A stretch of 64,000 nt of DNA, taken from contig NC_077224.1 in NCBI RefSeq assembly GCF_024763615.1, forward strand, positions 19,189,078 through 19,253,077, written 5' to 3'. Position numbers and translations under genes: made by a program. Under the pieces are notes generated by a model. That model ran no database searches. It saw only the letters and a program-made list of their open reading frames with translations, and had not been told where the DNA came from. This document shows positions 11,200 to 23,300 of this stretch, one piece after another (positions within the stretch are counted from its first letter, which is position 1; each line of letters begins with the position of its first letter). This DNA is from Phlebotomus papatasi (lineage: Eukaryota > Arthropoda > Insecta > Diptera > Psychodidae).

Positions 11200-13170
11200 T
11201 AGAAATGAGTAACCAATTTAGAAAATCAGAAAAGCATTTATAGTAGTAAATTTGAAGACCTTTCAAATGTCACCATATTTTCAAAAAAATTTAAACTAAA
11301 TAGTAGACAAATTCAAAAAAAATATCCATAAATAAAAAATCTACAACAGCGCCATCTCTATTATTTTATAACACAATTATTCAAAAAGCTATCCACAATA
11401 TTCAAGCGAGTGTCCTTATGTCTTGTACTGACAATTTAAAATATTTTATTTACCAAAAGTACTTATGCTTCTCTCTCTATCTCTTTCTAATGGAGTAAGG
11501 CAGCATAAAATATTTCTTTCGGGGCGCTGCAAAATTTCCGTGCGTAGCACTTTAGCGCCATGAAAAACAGCAAAAAGGTGATCTTCCAATCACATTTTCA
11601 CCTTTTTATCGCTCAACACTTTCAAGTTCAATTACCTTGGCGTCAGAGCAAATAATTTTTGTGAAAATAACCCTCGCACAAGATTTCAATAAAAGAGCAA
11701 TGAAAATTTAATTTTAGAAATCTCTCGCAATTTCTAACTGATCTCTCCTAAAAAAAAAACTTTTTCCCCCCACAAACTCTCGTCATTTCTAAAATAATTA
11801 AAATTTTAGTGGCACATATATTGAAAGAAAAGAAGCAGAAAACATCTAAAATGCCCGTTAATTATTGCAAACAAATCGCACAAAATTTCGCATGTTTTTC
11901 TGGGCACTATGCCATCCCAAAGTAGAAATAATTTTATAGACTTTCTTGGACAAATAAATTAATCCAATTCTCGTGAAAATCAAAAAAATATACAATTTAT
12001 TTATTTGATAAAAATTCAATTTTTTTTCTTTCAACAAATAAACCTTCTTCTTTCTCACTCATCGTCTAAACAGTGGAAATTACCAGAAATTAAATTGTTA
12101 ATGATATGTTTTTAATTGCGATGCCCTAGAAATGAAGTCAACACACCAAAGTTTATCAATTTTTGCGGACAGAAACATTTAGGTTAGTTAATTGAATACA
12201 ATTGCTTTTAACGTAATCTCTTTCAGTAAAAAACGTGTGCAGAATTGTGGTCTCATTTAAATTTGATATTTATTCCGGGATAGCTGGTGGAATTTTAGCA
12301 AAAACAAATATATATTCCGTTGATAAATAGCTCAATCTTGAGTGGTTTTCTGCCCAAAAAATCATGGCCATGGCGAATAAGCAATAAACTGACTCATTTA
12401 TAATTAATCTGCAAATGAATGGGAGGTCATAGGATGACATTTCCGTGGCATGAATATTTAATCAACACCTTTGAATGCATTTTCGCACAATTGCTTATAA
12501 CCTCTTCCTTTTTGGGTAGAGGAGTGCCCAAAAAACTTGAATTAACCCTCAAGGAACACAAAAAAACAGTGTCCTGTTCTTAAGACCAGGGTGTCTTACA
12601 GATGGAAAAAAGACCCTAGACTAACCACTAAAAGAATCTCAAACCCTTTTCATTCAATATTGCACGCCTCATAACTGACTCAATAAATTGTGAATCGTGT
12701 GTGGACTCATTAAGAAGAGGAAGAAGGAAATTAAATTCACCCTCCAGTACACACTTGGACGCCGGGGAAGACGAAAAAAACTGTTCATAAGACAGTAAAG
12801 AACGAGTAACCCGTAAAATTTCACCCAATATATTACCTCTTATTTGCACACTGTTAGAAATGGCCACGGAAAAGACATTGACGGGAATACCTGAAACAGA
12901 AATGAAGTCTTTCGTGTGAGCAAATAAACAATTTCACTAAGAAATAGTGAAACGGAGTTCAATTGTCGATTTTGCAATATCAAAAAGTATATTAAGTTGA
13001 AAAATATCTTTAATAGACAACATAGAAAAAAATAGAAAATTAACAAGTTTAGATTCGAACTAAAAACAAACTTTGCAATCATAAAATTCTCTTTAATTTG
13101 CCCATTAAAATAACTGGAATCAAATTTAATATCCAAAAACACGGGAGATTTTAAATATTTGTTCAAAAAA
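11200..13170. other. AT-rich DNA without recognised gene
   Basis: Contains poly-A/T runs and short open frames only. The minus-strand frames at 12628-13459 are AT-driven and lack coding character. No shared repeat found. Confidence 0.5.
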
Positions 13171-13174
13171 ACTA

Positions 13175-13334
13175 TAGGGGGAGATGGGGCTACTTTGAGC
13201 TGTGGGGCTACATTGTTATACGATTTTTTCGCATATTTTGAAAGGAAACTGAGTCTTAACATGATGAAGTTTGGATTGACAAAATAATTGTGGATCTAAA
13301 TAAAATAATTGCAAAGTAGCCCCACCTCCCCCTA
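13175..13334. repeat. MITE family H, copy 1
   Basis: 160-bp element: TAGGGGGAGATGGGGCTACT at the left, AGTAGCCCCACCTCCCCCTA at the right, a clear terminal inverted repeat. The interior includes TTATACGATTTTTTCGC. Copies at 42472-42640 and 59779-59982. Confidence 0.9.
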
Positions 13335-13994
13335 GGTACTTTCCTGAAAGATTTATGCGAATTAGCATTTTTAACCAATGCATATGATAAAAAAAACATA
13401 TGATCGTAAAACAATAAAATTACTACAACATTTGTAAGCATCATAATCATCCAATACAAACTGGTTAATGCAAAGTTTCAAAAAAAAATTAAATAAATTA
13501 AGCAAAAATAAAATTTTGACTGTGAATTTATGAAGGATCGATCATATTTGATATCTAGAAAGGTTCAAAATGAACCTTTTTTTCATCTTAGAATGAATTT
13601 TCTAGGTCGAAAATAGTCGAAACTCAACCCTGGGACCCCGAATTTAGTACATGCATGTACTAAATATCCGTCAGTTGCCGAATACTTATTTTTGCTAAAT
13701 TTAAATTCCTTATAAAATCTTGTATGGCTCAATTTAAGTTTAAGGAACAAAAAAAAAAGATTTCTACTTATATTTAATTTTTTCTTTATGTATTCTAGTA
13801 TTTCTTGAGCATAAAAATGTTAAAATTTTTAAAATCATTAATTTGAATATACAATACAGTGAACGGAATTTGACTGTAATGGCGAATTTATTTCTAATGT
13901 TACTTATATCATTCGCCAAAAAAAAAGAATTTTTTGACTCAAAATAGCTTCCACTAGAAGTAAAAAACTAAGGAACCATTTTTAAATACTTTTA

Positions 13995-14140
13995 TGCCCA
14001 GCGCACAATAACTTTTGTTTATAAACATATTTTCAAAATTTCCTATGACATAGAGCGAAATGACTAGATCTAGATCTCACTCACTCTTATGAAATGTCAA
14101 AAACATGTTTACTAAACAAAAATTATTGTGCGTTGGGCAT
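13995..14140. repeat. MITE family I, copy 1
   Basis: Ends TGCCCAGCGCACAATAAC and GTTATTGTGCGCTGGGCA-type (here TTATTGTGCGTTGGGCA), with TTTGTTTATAAACAT and AAACATGTTTACTAAAC inner arms. Flanked by TTA/TA. 146 bp. Confidence 0.9.
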
Positions 14141-14148
14141 TATCTTTA

Positions 14149-14295
14149 TGCACAACGCACAATAACTTTTGTTTGTAAACATGTTTTTAAAATTTCCTAA
14201 GAGAGACAGCAAGATAACTAGATGTCGGTTTCATTCACTCTCATTAAAATGTCAAAAACATGTTTACAAAATAAAAGTTATTGTGCGCTGGGCAT
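14149..14295. repeat. MITE family I, copy 2, tandem to copy 1
   Basis: A second copy begins only 9 bp after the first (TGCACAACGCACAATAAC) and ends GTTATTGTGCGCTGGGCA. The two differ by scattered substitutions, so they are not a sequencing duplication. Confidence 0.9.
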
Positions 14296-15424
14296 TAGAC
14301 TATAAATAGCTTCTTAAGTTTAAATTTTACAATGAAATTTTCTTTTAGACCGCTATGCTTCCATCACGCTTTTTAGGTTAGAAAAATATCATAGAACCAC
14401 GTTTTCCATCCTAGTTTTCCTAAAACGTGTTGTACATGTTTATCACACTTTTTTGGGACTCTTCTTTATCTCATGAGTGTCACAACAAATTCAATAGATT
14501 TGAGTACGACAGAGTAGAATTTATATATCCAGATATTCAGTAGGGTAAATTACGCTAATTCAAAACCTGCTCTAAATGGAAATTTTTCGCTACTCCAAAT
14601 GGAAACGTCACTATTTTTATGATAAATACAGTACTAAATTATTATATTTATATGTTCTCTATACCACAGTTTCATTATTTAGTAAATTTTGCTCCAAATA
14701 AAGCCAAAGTCCACTCATATTCACAAATTTTAATTTGCTAATTTCTCAGAAAAATTAAAAGTGTATCTTTTCACCATTGAATTTTTCATCGGTCGACCAT
14801 GTTTTCCAATGAAAAACACAATGAGGTGGCTGCTGTTCAATAGGTAACCCCGGAAATATGATTTTTTGGAGAGATTTTCTTATTGTTTTAAATGGGAAAG
14901 GAGAAAAGACCAAGAATAAGAACAAATCCCGCACTTAGGAGCAACTCAACAAGGTTTTGTAAGCCTTTCGTCGTGGTTTCACTTATACTGTTTGTCTCCA
15001 ATTAGAAACTCTCCCTTGTATCCATTTGGATTAATATGTTTCCAATAGAAATATTTTACGCTCCGGTATTTTTCTTGTATTTAAGAAGTTTTCAAATTAT
15101 ATCTAAAGAATTTTCACTAAACAGTAATATTCCAGAAGAGTGAAGGAGCAAATTTATGTAACTCTCTTCCGAAAAAATATTAACTTAATGTGTTGAATCT
15201 TCTATCAAAGTTAAAGCGTCTGGAAATGGTTTTGAATTAGGACATTTACCCTAAATTTGTGAAAGACAAGGACAGAAATTTTGATTTCACGAAATTCTCC
15301 TAATCTATAAGATATGCTGGCAATATTATTTTTTATTGCATATTGATTTGGTTGTCATTTAAATTTCCTGTAATGTCAAACTCAGTTAATATCAGTTAAT
15401 ACGATTCACACGCCGTTAATTCTA

Positions 15425-15500
15425 GAGAACGTCGACCGACCTATAAAGAATTCGAACCTGGGACAGATGCATCACAGAACGTATGCTCTATGACTTAAAC
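15425..15500 (-). repeat. tRNA-derived SINE-like remnant
   Basis: On the minus strand TCATAGAGCATACG resembles a pol III A box region, and CCAGGTTCGAATTC at the right distance resembles a B box. No cloverleaf can be completed, so this is a tRNA-derived repeat remnant and not a tRNA gene. Confidence 0.35.
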
Positions 15501-15524
15501 TTTTGAACATAATGAGGACAAAAT

Positions 15525-15768
15525 CGACTGCTCAGAATAACAAACGAATAACTCGCAGTAGGCAAATTTTACAGCAGAGCGATTTGAAGCTGAGAATTTA
15601 CATGCAGGATCTTTGAGATTTAAAATCTCTATAACTTTGAAAATAAATTATTTTTAAAGTATAATATTCACAGGATAAGTCGAGGATATAAAGAAGTATC
15701 CAAAAAACAAATAAAACGATTTTTGTAAAAAAAAATCGAGTGGTTTGACTTATATTCTGAGTGGTCGA
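15525..15768. repeat. MITE family J, copy 1
   Basis: The ends CGACTGCTCAGAATAA and TATTCTGAGTGGTCGA are inverted repeats. The interior AATAACTCGCAGTAGGC, TTTGAGATTTAAAATCTC and AAAACGATTTTTGTAAAA is almost identical to 25546-25788. Confidence 0.9.
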
Positions 15769-15789
15769 AATTAGTGTTATATGTAGTAA

Positions 15790-16095
15790 AAATATATTTC
15801 TTGTTGTTCGTTAAATATTTGTTTATTCTTATTGGCGATTTATGAAATGTTCGTAAATCTTGTAACCGACTAAAAGTCTTCGTAAATGTTTGAGCATTTT
15901 TATATTGTTCGTAACATGATCAGTTAACAAGCATTTTTTTTTTGTTTTCTACAATTATTTGTTCGTAAATGTCTTAAATATTTTCTTTTGTTCGTTAAAT
16001 TTTCTTAGACAAACAAAAATGTACGAACAAATGTTTTTAAAAGTACAAAAAATGTTCGTTAAGTGATCATGTTACGAGCTTTCGTAAGCCCCCAG
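15790..16095. repeat. TTCGTAA-rich inverted repeat family K, copy 1
   Basis: Many TGTTCGTAAATG-type motifs in the left half and their complements (ACGAACAAATG) in the right half, ending CGTAAGCCCCCAGTAGAAAT. Matches the layout of 45115-45430. Confidence 0.75.
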
Positions 16096-16099
16096 TAGA

Positions 16100-17660
16100 A
16101 ATTCTCACAGACTGTGTAGTTCCCATAGCTTCTTCAAACAATGCTGAACTTTTGTGGTAATCCAAACCGCAAAGTATTTCTAACAGTGTATAACACTTCC
16201 AAAGGTTAACGATAAAAAGTAACAAGGTACAGTGCAAGGCGTATCATTTTTTACCCAGATCCATTTCTCTTCTAACGATAAAATAACGTAAAAATACTCT
16301 TCTTTTGCCATTTATTTGTCTTATTCAATGATGTTAGTCTTTTTTATGTGGCTTCGCACTCTCTGAAAAAAATCCTTCCAACTAATTAGACCACTCGTTG
16401 CTCTTCTTTTAACACCATCATTATAAATACATTTTTGTCTTGCGGGTACCACCCAGAATGAGATATTTTTCTTTTGGGCTATTGTGAAAAATGTGCCTAA
16501 GGTGAAAGAAAAACAGGACGTTCACAGGAAGTTTGTATTAGAAATTTTTCCTTGGAATTAAAGTCGTTTCGTGTGTGATATTTGTGCTCATTTTTTCTTA
16601 ACTATTTTATAACCAATCCATTTCGCTCCATTTCCCATTAACACCAATGTACCTGGTGGCCTTGACGATTTTGAGGTTCGTCAGTGTTTTCCATTTTAAA
16701 ATTTTTATCAAACAATCAAACTCTTTTTTGTCCTTCATTTGGCGCAACAGAAATTTATAGAGCCACCTCAAGTGGGCAAAAATTTTACTTATGTTAATAA
16801 TCCCGCAAATTGATCTCGATGGTATTAAAATAAAAAAGAAATCAATGGGTGGTTTATGACTATGAGTGGGTGAAAAAAGCACTTATAGTAATTTGCAAAA
16901 CTCTCATTCTCTCCTGAGAAAAGAACACTTCTATGGCCTGGGAATTTCAAGAAAAAAAAGTTACTGAATGAGATGGAAAAATAAGAAGAAAAACTTTTAT
17001 TTTCGCCTCATCTTGAACTCTCGCTAAATGGGTTGATATTGTTTCGTCTAAATGGGGAAGAAGCAGACAAAGTAGCAAGAAAAACTTTAATGAAAACAAA
17101 CACTTTTATTAGGAGCTCATGAAGCTCTAAAGCCTCCGGAGATTGTAGAGATTCATCTCTGGGGAGAAAATGCCCATGACCCAATTTAGTTAAATGCGTT
17201 ATACACTTTTCACTATCCATCATCCTTTTAATGAGATTATTTTCTGTTTTTTTTTTTAATATCCAGCAGACACTATTTTATAACACACGCCACTGTTTAT
17301 CCACATATCCAACTCATCCATCATCGTTAAAACTTTATCTCTCCCGAGCCCGAAGAAAAACTTCCCCTTGCTCCATAAAAGAAAATTTTCTAACTGGAAA
17401 ATGTCCTTTCTTTTTAACAATCAACTCAAACTTGAACCATCTAACTCTTCCTTCCCACCGTGAGACTTTTTTTCCCTTAATGGTTATATCGATATGCTTT
17501 CCACTTGGTCTTTAAATATTCATGATTGTGGTTTTAAATTGTCACCTTCTCCGGGGGATATCATCTCCCCAGATTGTTAAATATTCAGTGAGGAAATTTA
17601 TGTAATTTGTACTACAATCAAATTTGCCGACAATCCATGTCTATTGAGACTTTTCAGAGT
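16100..17660. other. AT-rich DNA without recognised gene
   Basis: No shared repeat. The short frames at 16607-17223 (minus) and 17231-17515 (plus) have AT-driven composition and no supported splice structure. Confidence 0.45.
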
Positions 17661-17668
17661 GAAATTCA

Positions 17669-17962
17669 ATCCGTCAGCCAATTTTTTGGGGTTCTATCTC
17701 AAATGGAAGCACCTCGTTGGCATCTCCTCTCCTATTGATATTCAATCCTCCGGAGACATCACATTTTGGACAAAAGAATGGCACTTTGTACTGTGCAATT
17801 TTCGTTGGTGACAAGAAGATTGTCTGCCAGGTTTTCGTGTTGACAATATCCGTCGTAGACACGACCAAGGACGAAATGGGTGTACATAAATTAGGACCCT
17901 TTCAAGTGTTTGACTGGGAGGTTCTCATTACGAAAACTGGAAGTGATACATCAATAGAGTAG
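17669..17962 (+). CDS. Unidentified open frame, possibly a partial or former exon
   Basis: A frame of about 98 codons opens after a TGA near 17660 and ends at a TAG at 17960-17962. It has no ATG near the start; the first in-frame candidate for initiation is a TTG at 17717. The predicted protein has alternating hydrophobic residues, beta-sheet-like (TLYCAIFVGDKKIVCQVFVL), and no low-complexity content. The complementary strand is also open here for 64 codons and includes a CPKC motif. Local base composition is more balanced than in the flanks. I cannot assign a family. It could be an exon of a beta-sandwich protein, a decayed fragment of a foreign sequence, or chance. Confidence 0.2.
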   Translation: MRQPIFWGSISNGSTSLASPLLLIFNPPETSHFGQKNGTLYCAIFVGDKKIVCQVFVLTISVVDTTKDEMGVHKLGPFQVFDWEVLITKTGSDTSIE

Positions 17963-18097
17963 CCAGGAAAGGCAACACAATCAGCAAAGATTTTCATCTA
18001 TGCTCGATCTTATACAAGGAGGGTATTCATTATACAAAAAATTGCTGATTGCTCTTTTGGAAAAAAATCTATGAACGCAAACGTTACAATTAAGATT

Positions 18098-18330
18098 CCC
18101 GTCTGACCAAGTAAGCGTGAATTAAAGCCTTAATTAACACCAGTTAGCCCAGACGGGGCTCACTTAAGGGGTTACATGGCTCTCTCAGGTCAAAAAAATC
18201 ATTTTTTAAATTTTTTTTAATTATAGTATAACATTTGATAAATATTTTTTGAAAATTTCAAGTCAATCAGAGTAAAACTATCGGAAGTAGAGCAGTTTTA
18301 GTTATACATTCCGCCCGCGCGCGTAGGGTG
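18098..18330. repeat. Dispersed repeat with CCGTCTG palindrome and GC-rich end
   Basis: CCCGTCTGACCAAGT and CCAGACGGGGCTCAC form an inverted pair. It is followed by GGGGTTACATGGC and ends in CCGCCCGCGCGCG, a GC-rich spot unusual here. The TTAATTAACACC core is shared with 19725-19790 and 32487-32560. Confidence 0.5.
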
Positions 18331-18550
18331 AAAGGAACACCTATTGACACTTTAAAAACTCGTGTCAGGACCTATTGACACCCTACTCTTTACCATTTGG
18401 AATACGAAATTTGAACACTTATCCTTATCGAAAAACGTAGATTCATGGAAAAACGCCATACTACTTACATTTTATTAAATACATAATATAATTTTCAACA
18501 TTTTGGTAAAAGTGTTAATATGGGTTCCCTGTCGAAGATGTATATACTCG
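18328..18550. repeat. Dispersed repeat family F, copy 2
   Basis: Diverged copy of the repeat at 2755-2995, sharing the CACCTATT start, the ATACTACTTACATTTTA segment and the GTTCCCTG end. Confidence 0.7.
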
Positions 18551-18599
18551 ACAATATATTGTTGTAAAACTTTAAACGCGTTTTTCTCAAAACACTGTT

Positions 18600-20150
18600 T
18601 TACAATGTGCTAGTCAAGATTACTCAAAGTCTACTGAACCGATCTTTCTGAAATTTAGCATACTTGTTTTGAGAAATATTATCCACTGTTTGAACGAAGG
18701 ATTTGCACTTCCCTTAATCAGAACCATTTTTACAATACAAAATGTGTTGAAAAATAGGGTAAAATTGATACTTTTTTACAAAAACTTTTGCCAAATATCC
18801 AAATGTTGTTTTTTTTTTAAATCCTTCGTTCATCTAGGGGTCCAACTAATCCTCTACAGAGTATATTTGGTTTTGATTTCAGATGAACCTACTGGGAGAA
18901 ATCCTGCCTACCGCAAGGTCTGTTTTTTGAGGAATGGTTCCGAAAATAAGCTACCAATGGGTCAAATCTTTTTTTAAATTTTGTTCTAAAGTTACTCTTT
19001 CATATCCCAAAAGTTGTAATTTCAAAAATACTTTCGACATAATAAATTATTATTAGAAAAAGGACTATTTTTGCAAATTTGTTATAGAGGAAAATTGGGG
19101 AACTGAAAGTGTCATTCACTTTTCAGTTTCCTCGGAGTAAACTGTCCACAGCGACTAATATTCACTTACTGAAGTATGTATTAGTGGTAATTGCCATAAG
19201 CAACAAGAGCACCGTGTAATAACCATTAGTACCTGCCTAGGGATGGTGTATTGAGTGTCTCATAGGAATAAAGGATTATCATTGATGGCTTTGACCGTCG
19301 ACTGGGTTAACAACTATCGAATGGGCCGTATGCTCTACATACCTATCCTTCATACCTTACTTTTAAGAAGCTCCCATAAAAAATGCCCCTTGGAAAATAT
19401 ACGTGAGGGACACAGTTTTGCACTCGTAGCGGCGAGCATCGGAACTAGTAAAATTGTGTTGACGATCGTATTGCTCATCTGTCACTGACAAAAAGGACAT
19501 TTTCAATCACAAACCTATAATACGTGTTTTTATTAAGTAAAAACATTTGTAAACCGATTAAAAAAAACATAACACTGTGCTTGTAACTTCTACCGTTTGT
19601 TGAATTTTCGGAAGTGAAATCTGAAAGTGCATTTGATAGTTTCATTCGTCCACAATTATCGTGGAAAATCTAATACTTAATTAAAGCCTATGATTCAGCT
19701 CTTACAGGTAAGTCTTAAAATAATGTCTATAGCCGGGTGTTAATTAAAGTCTTAGCGCTGAGGCCCTTTTACCATTTGTCAGTCGGGTTAGTTTTTACGA
19801 CTTTTTGAAACGTAACTTGAAATTCTTCATCTCTTATACGACATCAAATCTTTCATGATTTTTGGGGGATCCTGTTTTTTAAATTATGGTAAGAGCTTCA
19901 GTTCTTGAGAGGAGAGATCCGTAGCAGGACTCTCTCGATTATGCGATCAAGTGTCACCCGGTGCAAGACTGAATTACAGAAGAAAAAATAAAGAAAATTT
20001 CATTTACCCTACATCTTTTTTATAATAAAATAATAATAGTTCCTGACAAAACTTAATCATTTCACTGATCAAAAAATCACATATTTGGAGTTCGTTGCAG
20101 AACTAGGGGTAACTCATTGTGGTGAACTTAAACCATATGTTTAGATAACC
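18600..20150. other. Unassigned DNA before the LTR element
   Basis: Includes an AACGAAGGATTT/AAATCCTTCGTT inverted pair (about 18692 and 18821) suggesting a small MITE, and the repeat at 19725-19795. The short plus-strand frame at 19255-19488 sits in more balanced sequence, but I cannot assign it. Confidence 0.4.
19725..19795. repeat. CCGACTGAC repeat, copy
   Basis: GCCGGGTGTTAATTAAAGTC...GGCCCTTTTACC...GTCAGTCGGGTT reads as the reverse complement of the segment at 32487-32560 with a few changes. Confidence 0.6.
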
Positions 20151-20198
20151 CGGAAAACTTATGGGAACCCATGAGGAACCCAGAAGAACCGTTAAGCA
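20150..20198. repeat. GGAACCC tract, left flank of the LTR insertion
   Basis: GGAAAACTTATGGGAACCCA, GAGGAACCCAGAAGAACCG: several short units of a GGAACCC-type degenerate repeat. It resumes at 25318-25400 beyond the retrotransposon. Confidence 0.65.
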
Positions 20199-20202
20199 TA
20201 CA
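20199..20202. repeat. Target site duplication TACA (left)
   Basis: TACA immediately left of the element matches TACA at 25259-25262 immediately right of it. A 4-bp duplication is usual for Ty3/gypsy integrases. Confidence 0.85.
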
Positions 20203-20377
20203 TATGGGAAGATAAAAGTGATCTTAAGATAATTTTCTCGCTTACCGTAACGTGTCTTATGCAATCGCGCGTTCAACTTCAACTAACTCGTCGTCCTTCG
20301 TCGTTCTCCTTCGTCCTTCCCCTCTTCATCACTCCCTCCCTACACACCTACTATGTTTTTATTTCATTTATCCCACA
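20203..20377 (-). repeat. 3' LTR of the Ty3/gypsy element
   Basis: A 175-bp copy read as identical to the 5' LTR. The pol reading frame runs into it: its stop codon is at 20368-20370, so the last three codons including the stop lie within the first bases of the LTR. A conventional polypurine tract is not obvious just upstream on the minus strand. The best stretch is AGGGAATGGCCG next to the LTR edge. Confidence 0.95.
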
Positions 20378-23300
20378 CGGCCATTCCCTGACAGGCCACT
20401 TCTCCGGGTGGCCACCCACGGCTTCATATAGTCCACTGCACTAGTCGTCACTTCGGGTCCTTCGGTATTTTCGAGACGTTTAACTTTATACCGATCGTTA
20501 TTACACACTTCTTCAACGCGATAGGGCCCCAAAAACTTTGGTTTTAACTTGAGTCCAGTACCGAACTGAGTGCGTTTAATAACCACGACATCACCTACTT
20601 TGTACTTCGTTGCTTGGCGTCGTCGTAAGTTATATTCTCGTCGATTTTCTTCTTGAACTTTTTCTATTTGACGTCTTGCAGCATGTCGCATTTCATCTCT
20701 ATCTTCTTGCACTATCCGCTCATGTTCTTCTTGTAGAATCTCTAATAATCGTGAGTCCTCTGGACATCTCATCTTGACTCCTGTCATCAACTCGAATGGT
20801 GTCGTCATTGTGCTTCGTTGGAGTGATGAATTCACAAATCTTTGCACACATCCAGCAAATTTAAACCACTCGTCTGGTTTATCAATAGCTAGCTTCGTCA
20901 GCATTGGAATTATTATTCCATGAATTCTTTCCACTTGGCCATTTCCTCGTGGAACTCCCGTCGTGATGTGATGTAATTCTATTCCTCGTGATGTGCAATA
21001 ATCATTGAACTGACTAGAGGTAAAAGCAGCACCTCTATCTGCAACAATTCTTCTTGGATCTCCCCATTCATCTGCTAATGTCTTCAGCTTTTTCAGAGTC
21101 TCATCCGCCGAAGTACTCTTCACGGGAAAAAGCCACACAAATTTGGAGAATCCATCCACAATAGTTAGGATGTAATTGTAGCACTTTCTGGTAGAAGGGA
21201 GCGGTCCTAAATGATCTATATGCCAAGTATCCATTGGCACATCTCCTTTTGGAATAGTCTTCAATTCCCCTTCCGCCTTTCCTCTTTTTCTCTCGACTAA
21301 AATGCATTCTACACAATTCCGAATGCAACTCTGCACTTCTTTTTCCAAATCAGGGATAAAGTATTCTTTGGACAGTTTGTCTTTCATCTTCCTTAAACCA
21401 AAATGTCCCATCTCATGACATCGTCTCAAAATCTCAGCTTTCATCCTCTCTGGAATCACTAACAGCTTACCATATTTGTGTTTCTTATAGAGGACATCAT
21501 CCACACAAATAAAATCATCATGTTCACCACTCTGGAGAGCATCTTTAACTGCTCTCACATACGCATCTTGAGCTTGAGCTGCTCGAATCCTCGTTGTCAC
21601 GTCATTGGCCATCATCACCTTACATCTTGAAAGAGCATCTACATGTTGCATTTGATTTGCAGCTCTATGTTCCGTTGTGAACGTGTATTCATTTAAAATC
21701 AACATCCACTTAGCTACTCGTGGACTAATCTCCTTTTTCGTCATTGTTTGTTTCATCGCCGAACAGTCCGTTACCAATTTAAACTCGATCCCAAGGAGGT
21801 ACACTCTGAATTTCTTAACTGACTCCACTACTGCAAGAAATTCTAACTCATATGAGTGATATCTCGCCTCAGCTCCTTGAGTTGTGCGACTGTAGAAGTG
21901 GCAAGGGTGCATCTTTCCGTCCTTTGCGTCTCTTTGGAGAAGAATTCCCGCTAAACCGTCTTTGCTAGCGTCGGTATGAAGTTCAGTTTCTACATCAGGA
22001 TTAAAAATCTTCAGAACTGGTGCTTGGGTCAACATAAACTTCAAGTTGTTAAATGCCTCAGTTTGGGAATCTTCAAATATAAACGTCGTTTCTTTCTTCA
22101 ACAGCATCGTCAATGGTCGTGCAATTCTTGCAAAATCTTGAATAAATCTTCTGAAATAACTCGCGAGCCCATAAAATCTTTGGAGCTGTTTTGCAGTTTT
22201 GGGTTGCGGGAAATTCAGGACAGCTTCAATTTTCGTCTTCGATGGTGCAACCGTCCCGTCGCATATTTCATAGCCCAAATATTCTACTCGTCTTTGTAGA
22301 AAATGGCATTTCTTCCAATTGAATTGTAGTCCAGCCTTCTCTGCTGTTTCAAGTACCAGCTGAAGAGATTTCAGTCCATCGTCTTCATCATTACTGGGGA
22401 TAATTATGTCATCCACAAATACTAATAAAACTCCCTTCTGAATAAGCTCCTGAAACACTTTATTAATAAATCTTCCAAAAGTTGAAGGGCTTAGGCACAG
22501 TCCAAATGGCGTTCTTTTAAATTCGTATTGGCCCTCATGAGTTACGAATGCGGTAAATTTCCGACTGTCTTCATGCACTGGTACATGGAAGTAGGAATTT
22601 TTTAAATCCAGCGTTGAAAAAACCTTAGCTTTGGCCAATCTATCGAGCTGATCATCAATCAAGGGCATTGGAAACCTATCTCTCTCAATCTTAGAGTTTA
22701 GCTCCCGATAATCAACACACAATCGGTAGGATCCATCTTTCTTTTTCGCCAATGTTACAGGACTAGAATATTCACTCACCGATGGTTGAATAATATCTTC
22801 CTTCAGCCATTGCTGTATTTGCTCATCTATGACTCGTCTTTCCAATGGAGCAAATCGTCGTGGGCGTCGTGTGACTGGTTCCTTATCAATCAAATTAATG
22901 ATGGTCTGAACACCAACATTCTCTGGCTGCTTTGGGGAATATTCAGAGATAAATTTCTTCACCTCATCTTTATACTCTGGTATTACATCAACTTCTTCAT
23001 CAACACAGGGCTCTATAGCGAGTATCCAATCATCACTCTCGCTGACTTCATCATCAATAATTGCTTCATCTTTCAGATTCTTAGGTTCTTCTAAAGTGGG
23101 ACTAGTATCAAGTCTTATTATAGGCATTATACTCACTTTGCCGGATATTATGCGATAGTCCACGTTCCTCAGAAAATTCTTCCCAATCAGCATGGAAGCC
23201 TTCATTGCTTCGGGTGGGGTGAGGTGAAATGGACATTCGTACTCATGATTTTCTACATAGAATTTCAACATCACCTTCCCAAAGAAATTTTGCATCTGTC

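Noticed and set aside
12628..13459. Three minus-strand frames up to 140 codons
   Set aside because: F/L/K/N-rich translations from AT-rich DNA; one overlaps the family H MITE. No splice or domain support.
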